Notes: a model not told the origin generated them from the letters alone. Counted from the first letter of the stretch, positions 36,101 through 49,137 are shown. The stretch: 64,000 bases of DNA from Breviolum minutum Mf 1.05b.01 (GCA_000507305.1 DF239032.1:124001-188000); one strand, 5' to 3'. A program made the numbers and translations.

Positions 36101-38640
36101 CTGCATCTTGGCATGTTGGAAAAACTGCCCGACTCGATGTTGGGAAGGGAAACAAAAAAAATCCAACACACCTGTTGGTCGGGGTTCAGCCAACGAGTTT
36201 TGTTGTTGGTTCAACCTGGTGGTTTTTTTGGTTCAACCTAGTGACTGACATTTCAAAAGGACATGTTTCTCTTCCAACTTATCATGTTTAGGGGTCTAAC
36301 GTTAGTTTTTGGGAGTATAAAGGTTATTTAAACTAACAGCCTACTTCACGGGCGAAGAGTGTTTTCAACACTTTGTGTTCCTCATGTTCAGGCCTCCCAT
36401 GTTGACCTTTTTTTGTGTGTGTCAAAACTCATGCAGGCCTTTTGGTGGTGTTCCATGGTTTTGATCTGCAAACCATATTCGTTCCCAGCCACCTTTGTAG
36501 GTGATCAATGATCGGCCAGTGTTGGGTTGACCTCGATTGCTCCCTTAAAAGCTGAAGGCTGAAGATATGATTGATGACTCCATTGAGTGCTGAATAGTAA
36601 GAACTGAAGCTGAAGGCAATTTTATCTGAAAATTTACTATGACTAAGCACTGATGAACGCTGGATCTCAAAGAAAAGCAGTCAGGATCATTATAAAGTGT
36701 AATCTGAGGTTCTTTAAAAAAGTGGATCCCCGCCTGCCCTCCAACCATCATGGGGGAAAAACAGGTTCCTGAAAGAAAAGTTAGATGAGTCCAGTTTCCA
36801 ACCATCAATTTTTTTCCACATTTTTAATCCTTGAACAGACGAAAGGGAGAGAGAGCTGCAAACACACAGGTGGAGTGGTCATGTACTTGCTCCTCACAGG
36901 CGGGTCCGTTGGATGGATGGAGTCCTCACGGCCGTACACCGGGGGGGATGGAACAACCTGCCGAGCCGTTTCCTCGAAAAACGCGGAGGTTATCCTCGAA
37001 AGCAAAAGGCGCAGGCGGAGTTTCCCAACATGCGTGGTGATGATTTCCGGCCGCTCCGGTTGCAGCACAGGGGGAGAGGATACCGCAAAGTGTGGTGCAT
37101 TGCGCGATTTTTTTGTTTCGTTTTGCAAAAGGTGGGAGTTTCTGGCCCCTCATACGACCATGGTGATCTTCACCAGTGTTCAGGGTCATTCTTCATTCTT
37201 GATCTGAGACACTTCCTTCGATTCAAGTTTCTTTTCATTTTGTCGCTGCGTTTGGATCAATCAATGATGATGGTGAGTGGATGCTAAGGAAAGCTTTGAC
37301 AAGAGGAAAGCTGCACAGTCTGCAGGACACAGGTTGTAGTCCAACGGTTATCCAGCCGCCAAAGAGGCCCAATACGCAGGTTGATATTCCGACTCTATTG
37401 CGTATTGCTGATTCATCTACTGCAAGTGGGAGTCAAAAACTTCAAGGTTTTTCCTCCAAGTGTGGTTGTTTGGTTAAGTATCGTGTATTTTGCATCTTAT
37501 CATAGAAATGAGACAGTACGAACCCTTCTGCCACTTCGGATGTACCCAACTCATACAGCAAAAATCCGGTCGCATCGGGCGTTCACGCCTTTCTTCGGTG
37601 AGGAGCGTGGAAATCACATCTCCGAGAACGCGCACAACCTACTTGACAGCTTGTGACTCGGCCTCACAGGCTGCGAGGGGGCTCCAGGGTGACTGATGTA
37701 GTGGGGCAACGGCAACGCCCCCCCAAAAAACAGAAAGGAAAGCTGGAAGTTTAGAGTGGGGATCTTTTTTTTTGCAGGTTGGAGAAAGCTGGTGATGTTT
37801 TTCCTTTTTTGAGCTGATTTTTGAGTTTCTATGAGCTAGTTTTCAATGTCTGATCCCTTTGTCCCGATTTCTTTCCTTTCAAAAATAGTTTGATTTGTAA
37901 AGCAAATGGATTTGGGACCTCAACCCGCCAGAAAAGTCAAGACTAAACACCCAAGTGAGGAGTCAGCATGGGAAAGTGTGAATATCAAATCGTGAGGCCC
38001 TTTGAAGTCAAGAAACACCAGCAGTGTCTTGTTTTCAGAAGGATTTTCCGATGATTTTCGGCTATTTTGGGCTGGGAAAAATTTCAGGACCCAGGACCTC
38101 CCTATCAACTGATCCTCCATTTTTTCTGAGGATCACCACTGCAGAAGATCATCGTTTGTCTCCGAAACAAGCGGTGCGGGGCAGTGGGTCTTTTGGTTTG
38201 GGGAGCGGCGAGATTAGGATGGGGGGATTGAGCGGCATTGAGGTGTGAAAACATGTTGGAAATGACCTTTGATCCCTGAAGATCTTCACTTCAAGTCAAC
38301 GGTGGATCTGGATCATATAAAGTTGATCAAACTCTCATTCAATCATATTCAATCAAATGATCCATAGTGACATGGTAAAAAAAAACTTTCAGCCGTTCTC
38401 TCTTGCTTGGAAAGCACATCTTCGGTTCAAAGCAACCCCCAAACATTTGTATATACATGAATACCCCCAAGGATGTACATGAATATATAATATGAAATAG
38501 TTTATTGTGTATATAAGTGTGTATATATATATATACATACGTATGTATATACATATACATCTATTCATCTCGTGCCCTGTCTCTTGTGAAAGCAAGCCCC
38601 GTGCGAGCGCCCTCCGCCAGATGAAGAATACTTGGTTGAC
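33193..38640 (+). CDS. CDPK/CAMK-like protein kinase, C-lobe exons
   Basis: Scattered exons give kinase motifs in the right order: about 33197-33280 (RAAIRSFMQQ, helix E), 34128-34173 (CHRDIKPEHLLIK, catalytic loop), possibly about 35150-35195 (LLLRCDFATTCLF, DFG position), about 35767-35837 (EKVTTPYYASPQVHEG, activation segment), 36870-36899 (GVVMYLLLT, helix F) and about 38593-38640 (KPRASALRQMKNTWL, last helix). The motif style resembles calcium/calmodulin-type kinases. Odd points: the Asn of HRDxKPxN is His, the putative DFG is DFA and APE is SPQ, so activity is doubtful. The 36870 exon is only 30 nt. Donors include GC (34174, 36900). The N-lobe and any EF hands were not found. It could be a pseudokinase or a decaying gene. 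Confidence 0.6.
35315..35398. repeat. 18-bp perfect inverted repeat
   Basis: GGAAGAAATCCTGCACCA (35315-35332) and its exact reverse complement (35381-35398) flank 48 nt. Lies in a presumed kinase intron. Part of the right side (AACTACCTATCAACTGGTGCA) recurs in diverged form near 41098-41117. Confidence 0.8.
36244..36314 (-). repeat. TIR-bearing short repeat, partial copy 5
   Basis: Contains TTTCAAAAGGACATG, CTCTTCCAACTTATC and GTTAGTTTTTGGGAG in the order seen in the 20.8-kb and 22.3-kb copies. It is more diverged. A further fragment (GCCCAAAAAGAAAGTTCGTC then TTCCAAC) lies at 61196-61221. Confidence 0.45.
38518..38550. repeat. AT-rich (TA)n-type tract
   Basis: Runs of TATATA mixed with TACGTATG in the last kinase intron. 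Similar short TA tracts occur at 18896-18915, 24499-24514, 39636-39660 and 59631-59660. Confidence 0.7.
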
Positions 38641-38644
38641 ACAC

Positions 38645-41600
38645 CATGCGCCACAGTGGGGTATCCTCAGCGGTCTTGTTGTCATAAGTCTCCTTTGGAT
38701 AGCGGGATGTGGAGCCGCAGTGGATTGAGTGAAGGTGGTCATTTCATGTCATATTTGAATGATGTTTTCTTAGGAAACCAAAAACCACCATTTTTTTTTC
38801 AACGAAACTGTTGAAGCTTCAAACAGAAGAATCCTGGAACATAAAAAGGATAAAAAGGTGTGAATTCTCTGGAACGTTGAAATCGTGATAGCTAAGAAGT
38901 TGGGCTGGTGGACTGCTTGAAGCTTCAAATACCAAGTTCCAGTTTAGGAAAGGGGCACTTTTTCACCATTTTTGAAGGAAATCAGGGGCTAGAATAGAGC
39001 CAAGGATACAGCGTGGGAATCCAAATCTAGCGTCGAAATGGGTATCTAGTTATAAGCATCCTGGAATACTTGGATTTCGAATTTAGGATTTGGACCATCT
39101 TTCTGTTGGATCTGAGGCATGCGGTTGAGCATCAGGGTGAGAATCAAGGCGGAGAATCAAGCTGATGAAGTTGAGGGTTTAACACAAAAATCGGCTGGAG
39201 ATTTGTTTGGTGATTTGTTTTTGGATGAGCTGCATGTCAGGTAGGTAGATCAAGAGCAGGAAACATCTTGAAGTTCTTGTTTCTTTTATTGGGGAGAGAG
39301 GATGAAAGTGTGAGGTACTTCTATTGCGCCTCCCTAGCACTAAATTAGTGAAAGATAATTTTTAGTGAGCCTCAAATTTTTCCACCAGATGTGGGCGCCA
39401 TTTTTTCTTTAGGCCAAATCTCAGCTCCAGCTCATTTGGTGCCACATGCATGGAGCCCTTGGCTTTCGAAACGGTGAGGCAATGGTCTTGGGATACCTGG
39501 ACAATGTCCTGACCGTGCTGGGATGCAGTTCTGAGGCCGAGGTCCGTTGGCGTTGTTGCGGGGAGAGCCTTCTCGACCCCCGAAAAAAGGACATAGACAT
39601 GGATGATTATAGAACTAGATACTATATGTATGGTGTGTATATATATATATATGTATATATAAACTTATACAGTATTTGTATTTGTTATATGTTTTTTTGC
39701 TAACATGTTAACATGTGTGTATTTGAGCTCCCCTGTTCGGAAAGGACATGGACATGGTAATGCAACTTTTCTCAGGATTGATTTTTGTTTGGAGTGTAGG
39801 TGATTTCACTAACCAGCTTTTTTAAATCCAACTTCTGTAGAGAGCTTGCAATTGATTTGCCAGAAGTAGGTTCGGTTTATCCATGTAAACCCTGTCCATT
39901 CTAGCTTCAAAGGAACCTGCGAAGGGTCTCCACATGGGAAGGGCATCAGACTCGATTTCCCTAGTTTTTTTGGTTACGAACTTTGCAACGTACCGTGGCG
40001 TTAAACATCGCACCTTCCCCTGTTTCAAATCTGGTGCTTATCTAGACCTCCAAGTATCCGCCTTCAAGTTCAAACTCCATTACATGGGGACCTGAGCACC
40101 CAACCCTGACCAAAGGACGGCAGACACAAGACCGTGGCCGTAGAGTGGGAATGATGAGAACTTAATATTTCGCACTCTTCTGTATTTTGTAGAATAGTTG
40201 CATGAATACAGTCAGAACTTTAGAAGCGTTTAAGAAAGAGCTAATAAACTATGCTTACTTTCGCGTGATGCGAGCATATGTGAGCTCCTGAGTTATTGGA
40301 AGGCCCCCAATTGTGTCTCCAACTCATTCTTCTAGTAGTGAACCTTCCGAACAAATCATTGCACAAGTGTCCTGAAGCCTCCCCGTAATCACTGGATCAA
40401 AGGATTGATTTTTTTACAACTTCTACCCACCAACTTTGCTGAACTGAGCCGTTTTGAGGCAAGAAAAAGTGACGGATTTTTTTTGGAAGCAAAGTCCTGA
40501 GTCGCTGATTCGGCAGAGTCGAAGTCAGCGACTCTGGAGGGTTTTTGCTAAGTTTCACAGGAAGGTGATTCATCGAAATCGACCGAATTCGCTTTCAGGG
40601 AGAAAAGGATGTCTTCAGGGTTGTGATGGGTTGGAAAAGAGAGATACCGTAGAAGATAGATCCTTTAGGAAGACGAATCAGGAAAATATCAGGAAACAAA
40701 GCGTGTTTAAAGTAGATCCAGGAAAAATCAAGAGGGAAACACAAGTACTAAGTACTAACTATCATTTTTCTTATACTATTATCTTAAATATTATATTACA
40801 AGACAAACCTTATCGAATCTCACTGTATTGTTAGTAGTTCCTTGTAGGGAGACACCGCAGAGTTTATCACAAAAAAACACCCTCTTGGGTCTCCCCATTG
40901 AACACCATTGGCTTCCCATTGTCTCATTCGGTTGTTGTCTTGTGATACCTGTTGATACGGGACACCGGGACACCGGGACAGCTTTCCAAGCTTTAATCCA
41001 AGTTCCCAAAAGGTTCAGGACTGGTCTTAGCCCCAAAGAACTGGCTCTCAGATACTTCCTTGGGGTGTGAGATTTGAGTCATAGGAAGTTATACAAACTA
41101 CCTATCTATTGGTGCAACTAAGACCTCAATGAAACCCAGGGCCCCAGGTTTTTAAGAATCAATGATCCAAATCGGTTGTATCAAAGACACTTTGAAAGGA
41201 ATCATGAAAACATCTCATCAAGAAGGCGATTCAAAACACCAACGCTTTGTTTCAATCAATATCCGAAGTACGAGTTTCTTTTTGAAAGCATTTTCTGGCT
41301 CAAACATCTCTCACTGAAGAACCCTTTACCCGCCACGCGTCGGGTTCACCCAAATTTGGACAAAAAAATGCCGAGGTTGAAAACAGCTCCACTGAAACAA
41401 ATGGTCAAACCCACCATGGGAGGCAATTCTAAGTGAAAGCTGCTAACCCCCCCCAAGCGAAAAGATGGGCCATGTTTTGGGATCTTTGAATCCACCACTG
41501 TTCAGTAGAGCTCCTGACTGAGACTTGTTGAGGCTACAACAAGACCTGCAATGGCACCCATCCGCAAGGCATGTCATGGTGGCAACAAGCTGGGCACGTG

Positions 41601-41860
41601 GATCATGTGGTAGAATGACAGGACGTGTTGAAATAGCGTGTTTTTCTAAGATGAACTTGATCCAACTCTTGTTTATTCATTGGTTCATTATTTGTTTAGT
41701 CCATTTTCAAAGTATATGAATTCATTGTACTTTCATTTTCATTCAATTTGATATTTTCAAAATCTATCCATTTCCTCTCATCTATTTGTTCGTTTTGCGT
41801 ATCTGTGCCCTTTATGTCTTCCTTTGGTATTTTCCCATACCACTCCCTGCCTTGTCAAAC
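38645..41860. other. Unassigned
   Basis: Probably the kinase 3' flank and spacer before the second plastid-protein gene. The stretch 39440-39560 is GC-richer and open but matches nothing known. The signal-peptide start exon of the next gene should lie here or just upstream of 41866. Confidence 0.35.
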
Positions 41861-41865
41861 GCCAG

Positions 41866-43477
41866 CTGCGTTTGTTGCCTGCCCTGATCGTGTCGGTGGT
41901 GACCTTCTTGGTGGTACCACGTGTCGCCTTCGTGGCGCCTCCACAACGAGGTGCCTGGCAAAATCCTCCCGTGTCATTTGAAGGGTATGATTATATCTAG
42001 GAATGCATATGCTGCATATACCATATAGATAAATAATAATACCATTCATAGATCCGAAAATATTTATATAGAATGTATAATGCACACTCACATCTACTTA
42101 ATTCTACTTATATAATTATATATGGTAAGCGTGAAGGATGTCTCAACGAGCACATATCAACCTGTCGTTTTATATCGTGGTTTTGAAGGACATTTTCTGT
42201 GTTTCGGGAAGTTGGATTCTGTCAACGAGCATTTTGTAGAACTCATCCCACTTGGCTATCATGGCTGGAGTAGACGAAAGCAGCTAGGAATATGCTGCTC
42301 CAGAAACCCCCAAAAGAAACACAACGTAGAAAAGCCTGCAGCCATGTTTAAAGACTTGGTGATTTCCAGTGGTACCAAACCTGTCAGATGCGAATCCAGC
42401 ACCAGTGGTGGCCGGATTGGCTGCTTTGGCGGCACCCTTACAGGCGTCGCAGGGAGGAGGATTTTCCCCCAAAAGTCGTGTTTTCCTTGGGGAGTCTGAT
42501 GGGGATCGAAAGCAGATCCATATAGCTATCTATCGTTATCTATCTATCATTGTCTATGTGCCTATATCCGACTATATCTCATTGGAATCTGCATGTCCCA
42601 TGCATTCACCAGCTTGAGGGTCCCTGCAAAGCCAGGCCGCTTATGCCAAGTTGCCACCCTTGGAGGACGTGCCATTGGAAGATATTGCCGGGAAACCCTT
42701 GCCAGGGGAAAAAAACAAGTGGGAGATTCTGCAGTTCGAATCGTCTATGATGTGCCTTTGAGGGATGATTGCAATTGTAAGCAAGCATAAATTAGTTGTG
42801 GTGACCTGCATCTTCGAAATTATATACAGTAAGAGAAAAGTGTAACAGACATGTTTTGCCCTTCGCAACCTTTCACTGCTTGCCTCCCATCGTTGTTTGC
42901 TCGCCTTCACCTGCTGAAAACCCTAAGGGTGCCACACGGCAAGGAAAGCTTGGAGAAGAGGTGCCATGGATCTCAGCCGGATGGATTTCCATGAGTCTAT
43001 AAACGATGTTAGCCAAGGAACATGGAGATTCACCAATTCAAGGAATTTCGCTTTTCTCTTTACATTGTTGAGACTTTATAATACCTGTAACTTGACACAG
43101 TGGGCATTCCTTGCCTTACTGCTCATTGAGAAAGTCCAGGGAGTTCCCATGTACCTCTTTTGTTTGTCCAATTTTTGTGCTTCGGCTCCCAGAAATCTCA
43201 AACAGCACAGCAACCACGCAACATCACCTGGTCCTTTTTCCACCCGCGTGGTGCCAGTCTGACACTTTCTTCGGTATCAGCTTCCAAGTGTGGATCTTCG
43301 TCATCCTGGGTGCAGTGACTTGGGCTGCTACTTGGGTCTTGAACTTGAAGCCAGCCAAGGTGAGGTAGGGATGGGCCAGTGAGGTGGAGAGATGATGTTT
43401 TGGGTGGAGATGTTGGGTAATACAGACTTCTAGGGTGGCATGAAGAAGGTTGTTTGGAAGGATATGGAGGGATGATG

Positions 43478-43571
<94 letters not shown>

Positions 43572-43588
43572 GATGATGATGGTGATGG

Positions 43589-43624
<36 letters not shown>

Positions 43625-43637
43625 GGATGAGGATGAC

Positions 43638-43712
<75 letters not shown>

Positions 43713-44342
43713 ATGTACCAATGAAATCATACACTAGCAGGAAAAAGAAGCCATCCATTCCTTTAAACAGTTGCGGGTTGGAATCTCAACCTGGACAGGA
43801 TGCCGAAGGAACTTATAAGACTTACCTCGGTGGTGGAGCATTGCCACCTGATGGCTTCACCAACCCAGCAGATCCTCGAGTTCAAGAAGAGCTGACGGAC
43901 CATTTTTGTTGGCGTCATCTTGGTGCTGTGTACCAAAATTCCTCTCCCCTCCTCCAGTTTGGGGGGTATATTTCCCCTTAAATGAGTGGTGTCAACCTTG
44001 GAAGTGGAATCATTTTTCCTCGAATTCGAATTCAAATGTGATTCGATGCCAGATCCGTAGTTGATTTTATCGGTTTATACCGTCACTTCGTTGCCTCTTC
44101 GGGGCTATTCAACGCCCTCTTTCATCTTCCTGTCGCAGGACGAAGATGATGACCTGTACAGCGATGATTTGCGCCCTGGTGCGCCTAAGGGACAGAAAGC
44201 AGCGAGCTCGGCAATTGTCTGCTTCTCGACCGAAAGCCGAAAGCCACCGAAAAGGGGGGATGGCCTTATGGGTCGGGTGGGTCGGATGGGCCGGGTGTTG
44301 ATTGTCTTAATGAAGGAAAAACAATTATATAGCAGTTTTTAA
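41866..44342 (+). CDS. Plastid-targeted single-span membrane protein, copy 2
   Basis: Paralogue of the 23.4-kb gene. Exons: 41866-41950, 42388-42443, 42636-42686, 42928-42960, 43258-43359, 43799-43897 and 44139-44342. The first is one codon longer than in copy 1, and the next five have identical lengths. The signal peptide ends RVAFVAPPQR. The membrane-span exon and the YLGGGALPPDGF exon are identical in protein to copy 1. Donors are GT, GC, GC, GT, GT, GA, differing from copy 1 at three of six introns. The copy-1 stop (GTG TAG) reads GTC TGC here, so the frame runs 40 codons further to 44342, or another intron follows. Intron 5 holds a 230-bp (GAT)n tract. The start codon is in an unseen exon. 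Confidence 0.8.
43478..43710. repeat. (GAT)n microsatellite
   Basis: About 230 bp of GAT triplets with GGT, GAC and GAG variants in the middle (43553-43640). Lies in intron 5 of the second plastid-protein gene. The poly-Met, poly-His and poly-Ile frames across it are not genes. Confidence 0.95.
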
Positions 44343-44344
44343 AT

Positions 44345-47300
44345 GCTTCAGGTTCTGGAAAAAATGTAGATGCTTTGGGATCAACAATTGACAATTCAAA
44401 CTAGGAAAGTCATCTTCAAATTCCTGGTTTGTTGGTTTTGGGAGGTTTTTTGTAGGTTTTTCCATTTTTTGCTTGCTCTCAAGCTCCATTTTTGGTCGAT
44501 GAGCTCAGGAGCCAGCTTTGGCAGAGATCAGTGAGGTCGGTTGAATGAAAAATCATCAACTCATTCGTTGAAATTGATGGTCCTATACATTCACCTATTT
44601 CTTCCCGAAATACTGTAGCTTTAGCTATTTGGGGTTCTTACTTCAAGTCTGTGCCGATGCTGCATGCTAGTATCTTTCCATCTTTTGTTTTTTTTGAACT
44701 TTCTTTAGTTTCGGAGACTAATATGCCATGCTTCGAAAGGACGCAACGTCCCGTTTGTCTCGCTTGCCTTGAAACTGGGCATGAAAATTTGGATGCCAAA
44801 ATTTCAACGAAACACTCAGGGTGCCTTAGTGAAGCGTCGAATTTTCGGCACCCCTTTTTGGCGAAGCGGAGCAATATGGGCCATGGCTGATGACTCCATT
44901 TCGTGAAGCCATTGGTGATGTCAGCATGTCCAGGGTTGGAGGTAATCTTCTTCTTGGTTGAGTTGGGTGAAGATTAAGGCCGAACATAGGAAGTCTTGAT
45001 GAAGATGAGTGAATGGAGTGTAGTCAGTGTGTGCATGCTCCCCAACATCTACATCTTGAGCTTACAAATGTATACACCGACTTGCCAACTAGCTGCTAAA
45101 CTGCCTGCAGCAACTGTTGGGTGATATTAGATGAGTACATCGATCGACACATGACATAGACAAAGGCATGAACGAATAAGTGTGAATGCGCTACAAATAT
45201 TATAGGTCAATGCAAAATATGCCAATGAATAGACAATGACTAGGCTACTAGTAGGTGTGTCGATGCATGTGCACATGGATAGTGCCTACCAATACGGTAT
45301 ACTTGTTCATTAAAAAGGAACAAAACAACTAAACACCTTGGAACTAAATCTGAAGAGAGACGTGACAAAAGTGAAGAACTCTGTGACTCTGTGAGCCCAA
45401 TTTGGTCGATGAATGTCGCACCGAAGACTTCGATTTGCCAGCATTTTTCTTGACGCGGAAAAAAGGATCCGTGGCCGTGATTCGCAACGCTGAATCACCT
45501 TCTGCGGGGGGACATGAATATCGACATCTCAGAGACAGGTGAGAGAAGTCCAAACACGGAGCACAATATGAAAAAGCTGACATGCATTTCAATGTTGTAG
45601 CAGTTCGTCATAATCTTCAATATGTCAGGTTACATGTCATTTGTTCGATGTCAAGCTGCCTAGCCGAGACCATTTGATTGAACTTGGTACTGTGAATCCA
45701 CTGAACAACGACATATGGTTGTTCACGAGATGTCAGAACTACAGGACACCCAACCGTTTGCGGCTTTGACAAAAAGAACATCTGATGCCCCCTGGTTCTT
45801 CCCGAGAAATCATCACGAGAGAGAAGGTAGCTAGACCATATAGAAATCAAAAAGTATTTTGGGCGAAGATGATCGCCACTTCAATCGCCCCCTTGTTGAC
45901 AGACGGTTTTAGATGGGGAAAAATCCTACCGCAAGTAAGTGTCAACATTTTAGAGGTGAAGGATTTAAGTCAAGGTGAGGGGAATTTGTTTCCAACCCTG
46001 GCGGTTTCCCACGGGTTTTCCATGGGTCGAATAATGGTTTGGATGTGTTCAAGTGCGTGGGTTCTTGTCGCTTCACACCAGATACGCAGTTGAGATTGTT
46101 GAAAAGAAAACTGATATCCAACCGAGTTTTGAGGAAAAAAGGTGTTTTTGTTGGTGCAACAATTATTTAGACAATCAGCCTCAAGGGGGACATGAAATGA
46201 CAGGGTGATGACATGACCTAAACGAAACTTAAACAAAAGTCCGGAAATTGCGAGACATCAAAACGATTGCACACTGACCAAAATTGCCGTTGTTTTGTGG
46301 GGTTTACAGACGTGACACGTCAGGGTATCCCTAGGCCTGAAGCATGTCGCCTGTTTTCAGTTGATGACGGATGTTGCTGAGCCCATGGAGTTGGAAGTTG
46401 TACCGAATGAAAGTCACGGTTGATGGTTTTTTGTAATATACAGTTTTTCTTTCTGGTAAGTTGAGCAGTTTTTAAGATGGCAGGTTTGAGATTGAAGACT
46501 TGGTACGGACTTTGGGGATGCAAAGAATGGAGTCAACATTAAAAAGAAAAAGGATGAAAAAGGGTTTTATAAGTTTTTATAGTAGGTGCATTTCCAATTC
46601 TGACTGGTAGAGCGACAGATGAAAACTGAAGAAGCAATCTGTTGTGCAGCACTCCAAGTTTGTGGCTCAAATCGGCTCACAATCTTTTCCGAAACTCAAA
46701 TATCATGGGATGCATTAACGGTAAGCAGGCGGGGTAAGGGATGGTGGATGGTGAGGAGAGGTTTGAGCAAGGACACCTCGACGGCAATGTTCCCTCCATA
46801 GTCTCTACTGAGCTATGAGTGTAGCAGATTACTAGGTTCACAGAGAAGAGAACTTTCAGATGGAACCCAGAAGGGTCATGGAAAAAGGCATTGCTTCCTA
46901 TAGCTTACCAGATGATGTTTCTCTTATGGCACAAAATTCGTTCATGTTGGGAAGGTTTAAAACAACCCCCCCGGACATCACAGGCAACGCCAGTGGAGGG
47001 CTGCTGAGTGGTAATATAGCAAAGAGGGTGCTTCAAACTTTTGCTACGTTTTTCAATCAAGTTGATCATTGGAAGATACAGTAACTAAAAACACTTTCCA
47101 TTTATGGTCCCAAATTGATGTCTCAATTTTGAAGTCATAGGAGATTGGGACCAAGTATAAAGCTGATGCGCTTCAGGCGGGGGAGACTTCGGGTCGACAT
47201 GGTCTGTTGACGCAAAGTTTGATGTCCAAGAAACCATAATGTTTCCATCCCGTTGTGTTGTTACCGGGGGTGGGTCAGACCCCTAAAAATAGAATAAAAT

Positions 47301-48795
47301 CACCAGGGCTAAGCACAACAGCACAACAATGAATGAATAATTGCAAGAGGCCTAACCCCCTTAACACGCCATAGGATGAATTTTTATTTTTTTTAAAGCG
47401 GTCAGGGGGCCGACCCCTCTTCAATTCTTTCACGGATCCACTCCTAGATTACAAGGGGGGTTGTGGCCCTGGTGCTCGCTTCCCTGCTCGATTTGCATGG
47501 CCCGAAGGCTTCTCAACGTTCTCTAGGGTATAGTCAAGACACATTATGATACCTTATGATCATTATGTTTCTTGGATTTTGGATGCCAGTGATCTTCTTT
47601 ATGAATTCATTACGTAAAACCTTTCAAATGTGAAGATGTTTGGTTGGGTCCTTGATTTCGGGTTTTGGAGGTTGTTTTCTTTCTTGCTCTCTTGCGACGA
47701 ACTTGGGATGTGACCTTTACCTTAGCCTCCATGAATTTATTTCTCCATATTTTCCGAACTTCTTCCCAAAATGAAATCATGGGTGCCAACGTGCTTACCA
47801 AAAGATTTCTAGGATGCCAACCCCTACTTTGAGCTCAAAACAATTATTGGGGCCTAAGCTTTTCTTGGGAGCCAAGCTTTTTTATTTTTTATTTCTTATG
47901 AATATATTTTGTTGTTTTTTAGGGGGCTCAGCGTGCGGCTCACCCTCCAGATTTCATTTTGGAGCAACAGAGGGGTATTGTTTCCTATGAACATTATATA
48001 AGCATCTCATAAATATGTTGGGGTTCCTTGCTGGTTTTGAGATAAACTCATGTTTGGGTGCGGCTCAATTGTGGCTTTTTTTTAATAGAAGTTTACACTC
48101 ATCCCTTTTGAATTGCAAGAATTTGCCCGGTGATACCTGGGACCCAGTATGTTGATATCAGTGATATCTATGGAAAGATGGAATGCAATTTGTTACATCA
48201 TTCCTTGCCAGTTTTCAAACCTTGGAAACTTGACAGGAGCAGCACCAGGCAGGACCAGGATGAGGGGTGGGAATCACGGATGAGATTGTTTTTAATCCTG
48301 TTTGCTGGCGCATATTTTTCCAGTACTGCTGTGTTTATTGTGGTAGAATGATCTTGCAGCATGGCTCAGCAAGTAGCGCGGAGCTTTTTGGAATTGCATT
48401 GACAGAAAATTGAACTTCAGCATCAGGAAAGTGTTGCTTCTATTCTTGATGGCAAGACTGTTTTTTTTCCAGATATGTTCAAAGTGTACCTTTGACGTAA
48501 GCCGAGCCCCGGAAGGGCAGAGAACTCTTGGCCAATCGTGGAGAGCAGAAGATTAGAAGGAACCAACCGCAGGCCATTCGCCTGTAGTGTATAGCTGCAT
48601 CGAGGATCGAGGGGCGCCGGCCAAGATTGCCAAGACATCAACAATCAGTCGGAACTTTCTGATAGACATTCCATCAATTCAAGCTCAGCTGTGCAGGGAG
48701 CATGTCTGGTTTGGTTCTACTTTTCTCGTTCGGTTCCGATGTAGGCTCAATTTGACAAACACTTTAGAGCAAGTTTGAAGGTTCCTGCAGACGGT
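44345..48795. other. Unassigned, long stretch without a recognised gene
   Basis: No domain recognised on either strand over about 4.4 kb. A few open stretches (44650-44890, 46860-47083) have no known motif. G/C-run pairs such as GGGTGGGTCAGACCCC near 47269 could fold locally. Confidence 0.35.
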
Positions 48796-49137
48796 GCCAG
48801 GTTGACGCGATGAGAGCAAAGAAGAAGCTTGCCGAGAAGAAGAAGACATATAAAGAATCGAAGGCACAGCAGAAGATGTGCCCAAGATACACATTGTCAG
48901 GTCAAAAGGCATGAATGTTGCAGGGGAATAATTCATATTCAATTCAACATGTTCGGCAAATTATTATGACTAGAATGCAGGTAGGGACATTGCAAAAGGC
49001 GTGCGACTAGGCATGTTTTAGTCCATATGAGTCGCGACTACATAGCTTGGAATTGCAGGAGAAGCTAGAAGCTCTATTGTTGAAAAATCCATCGCAAGGT
49101 TCCGAAGAACATCAGGCGCATCACGTCATGCAATGTC

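Noticed and set aside
41866..44342. The two plastid-protein loci as an assembly duplicate of one gene
   Set aside because: Introns are largely unrelated in length and sequence, one holds a 230-bp GAT tract, and exons carry scattered silent and replacement differences, so these are true paralogues.
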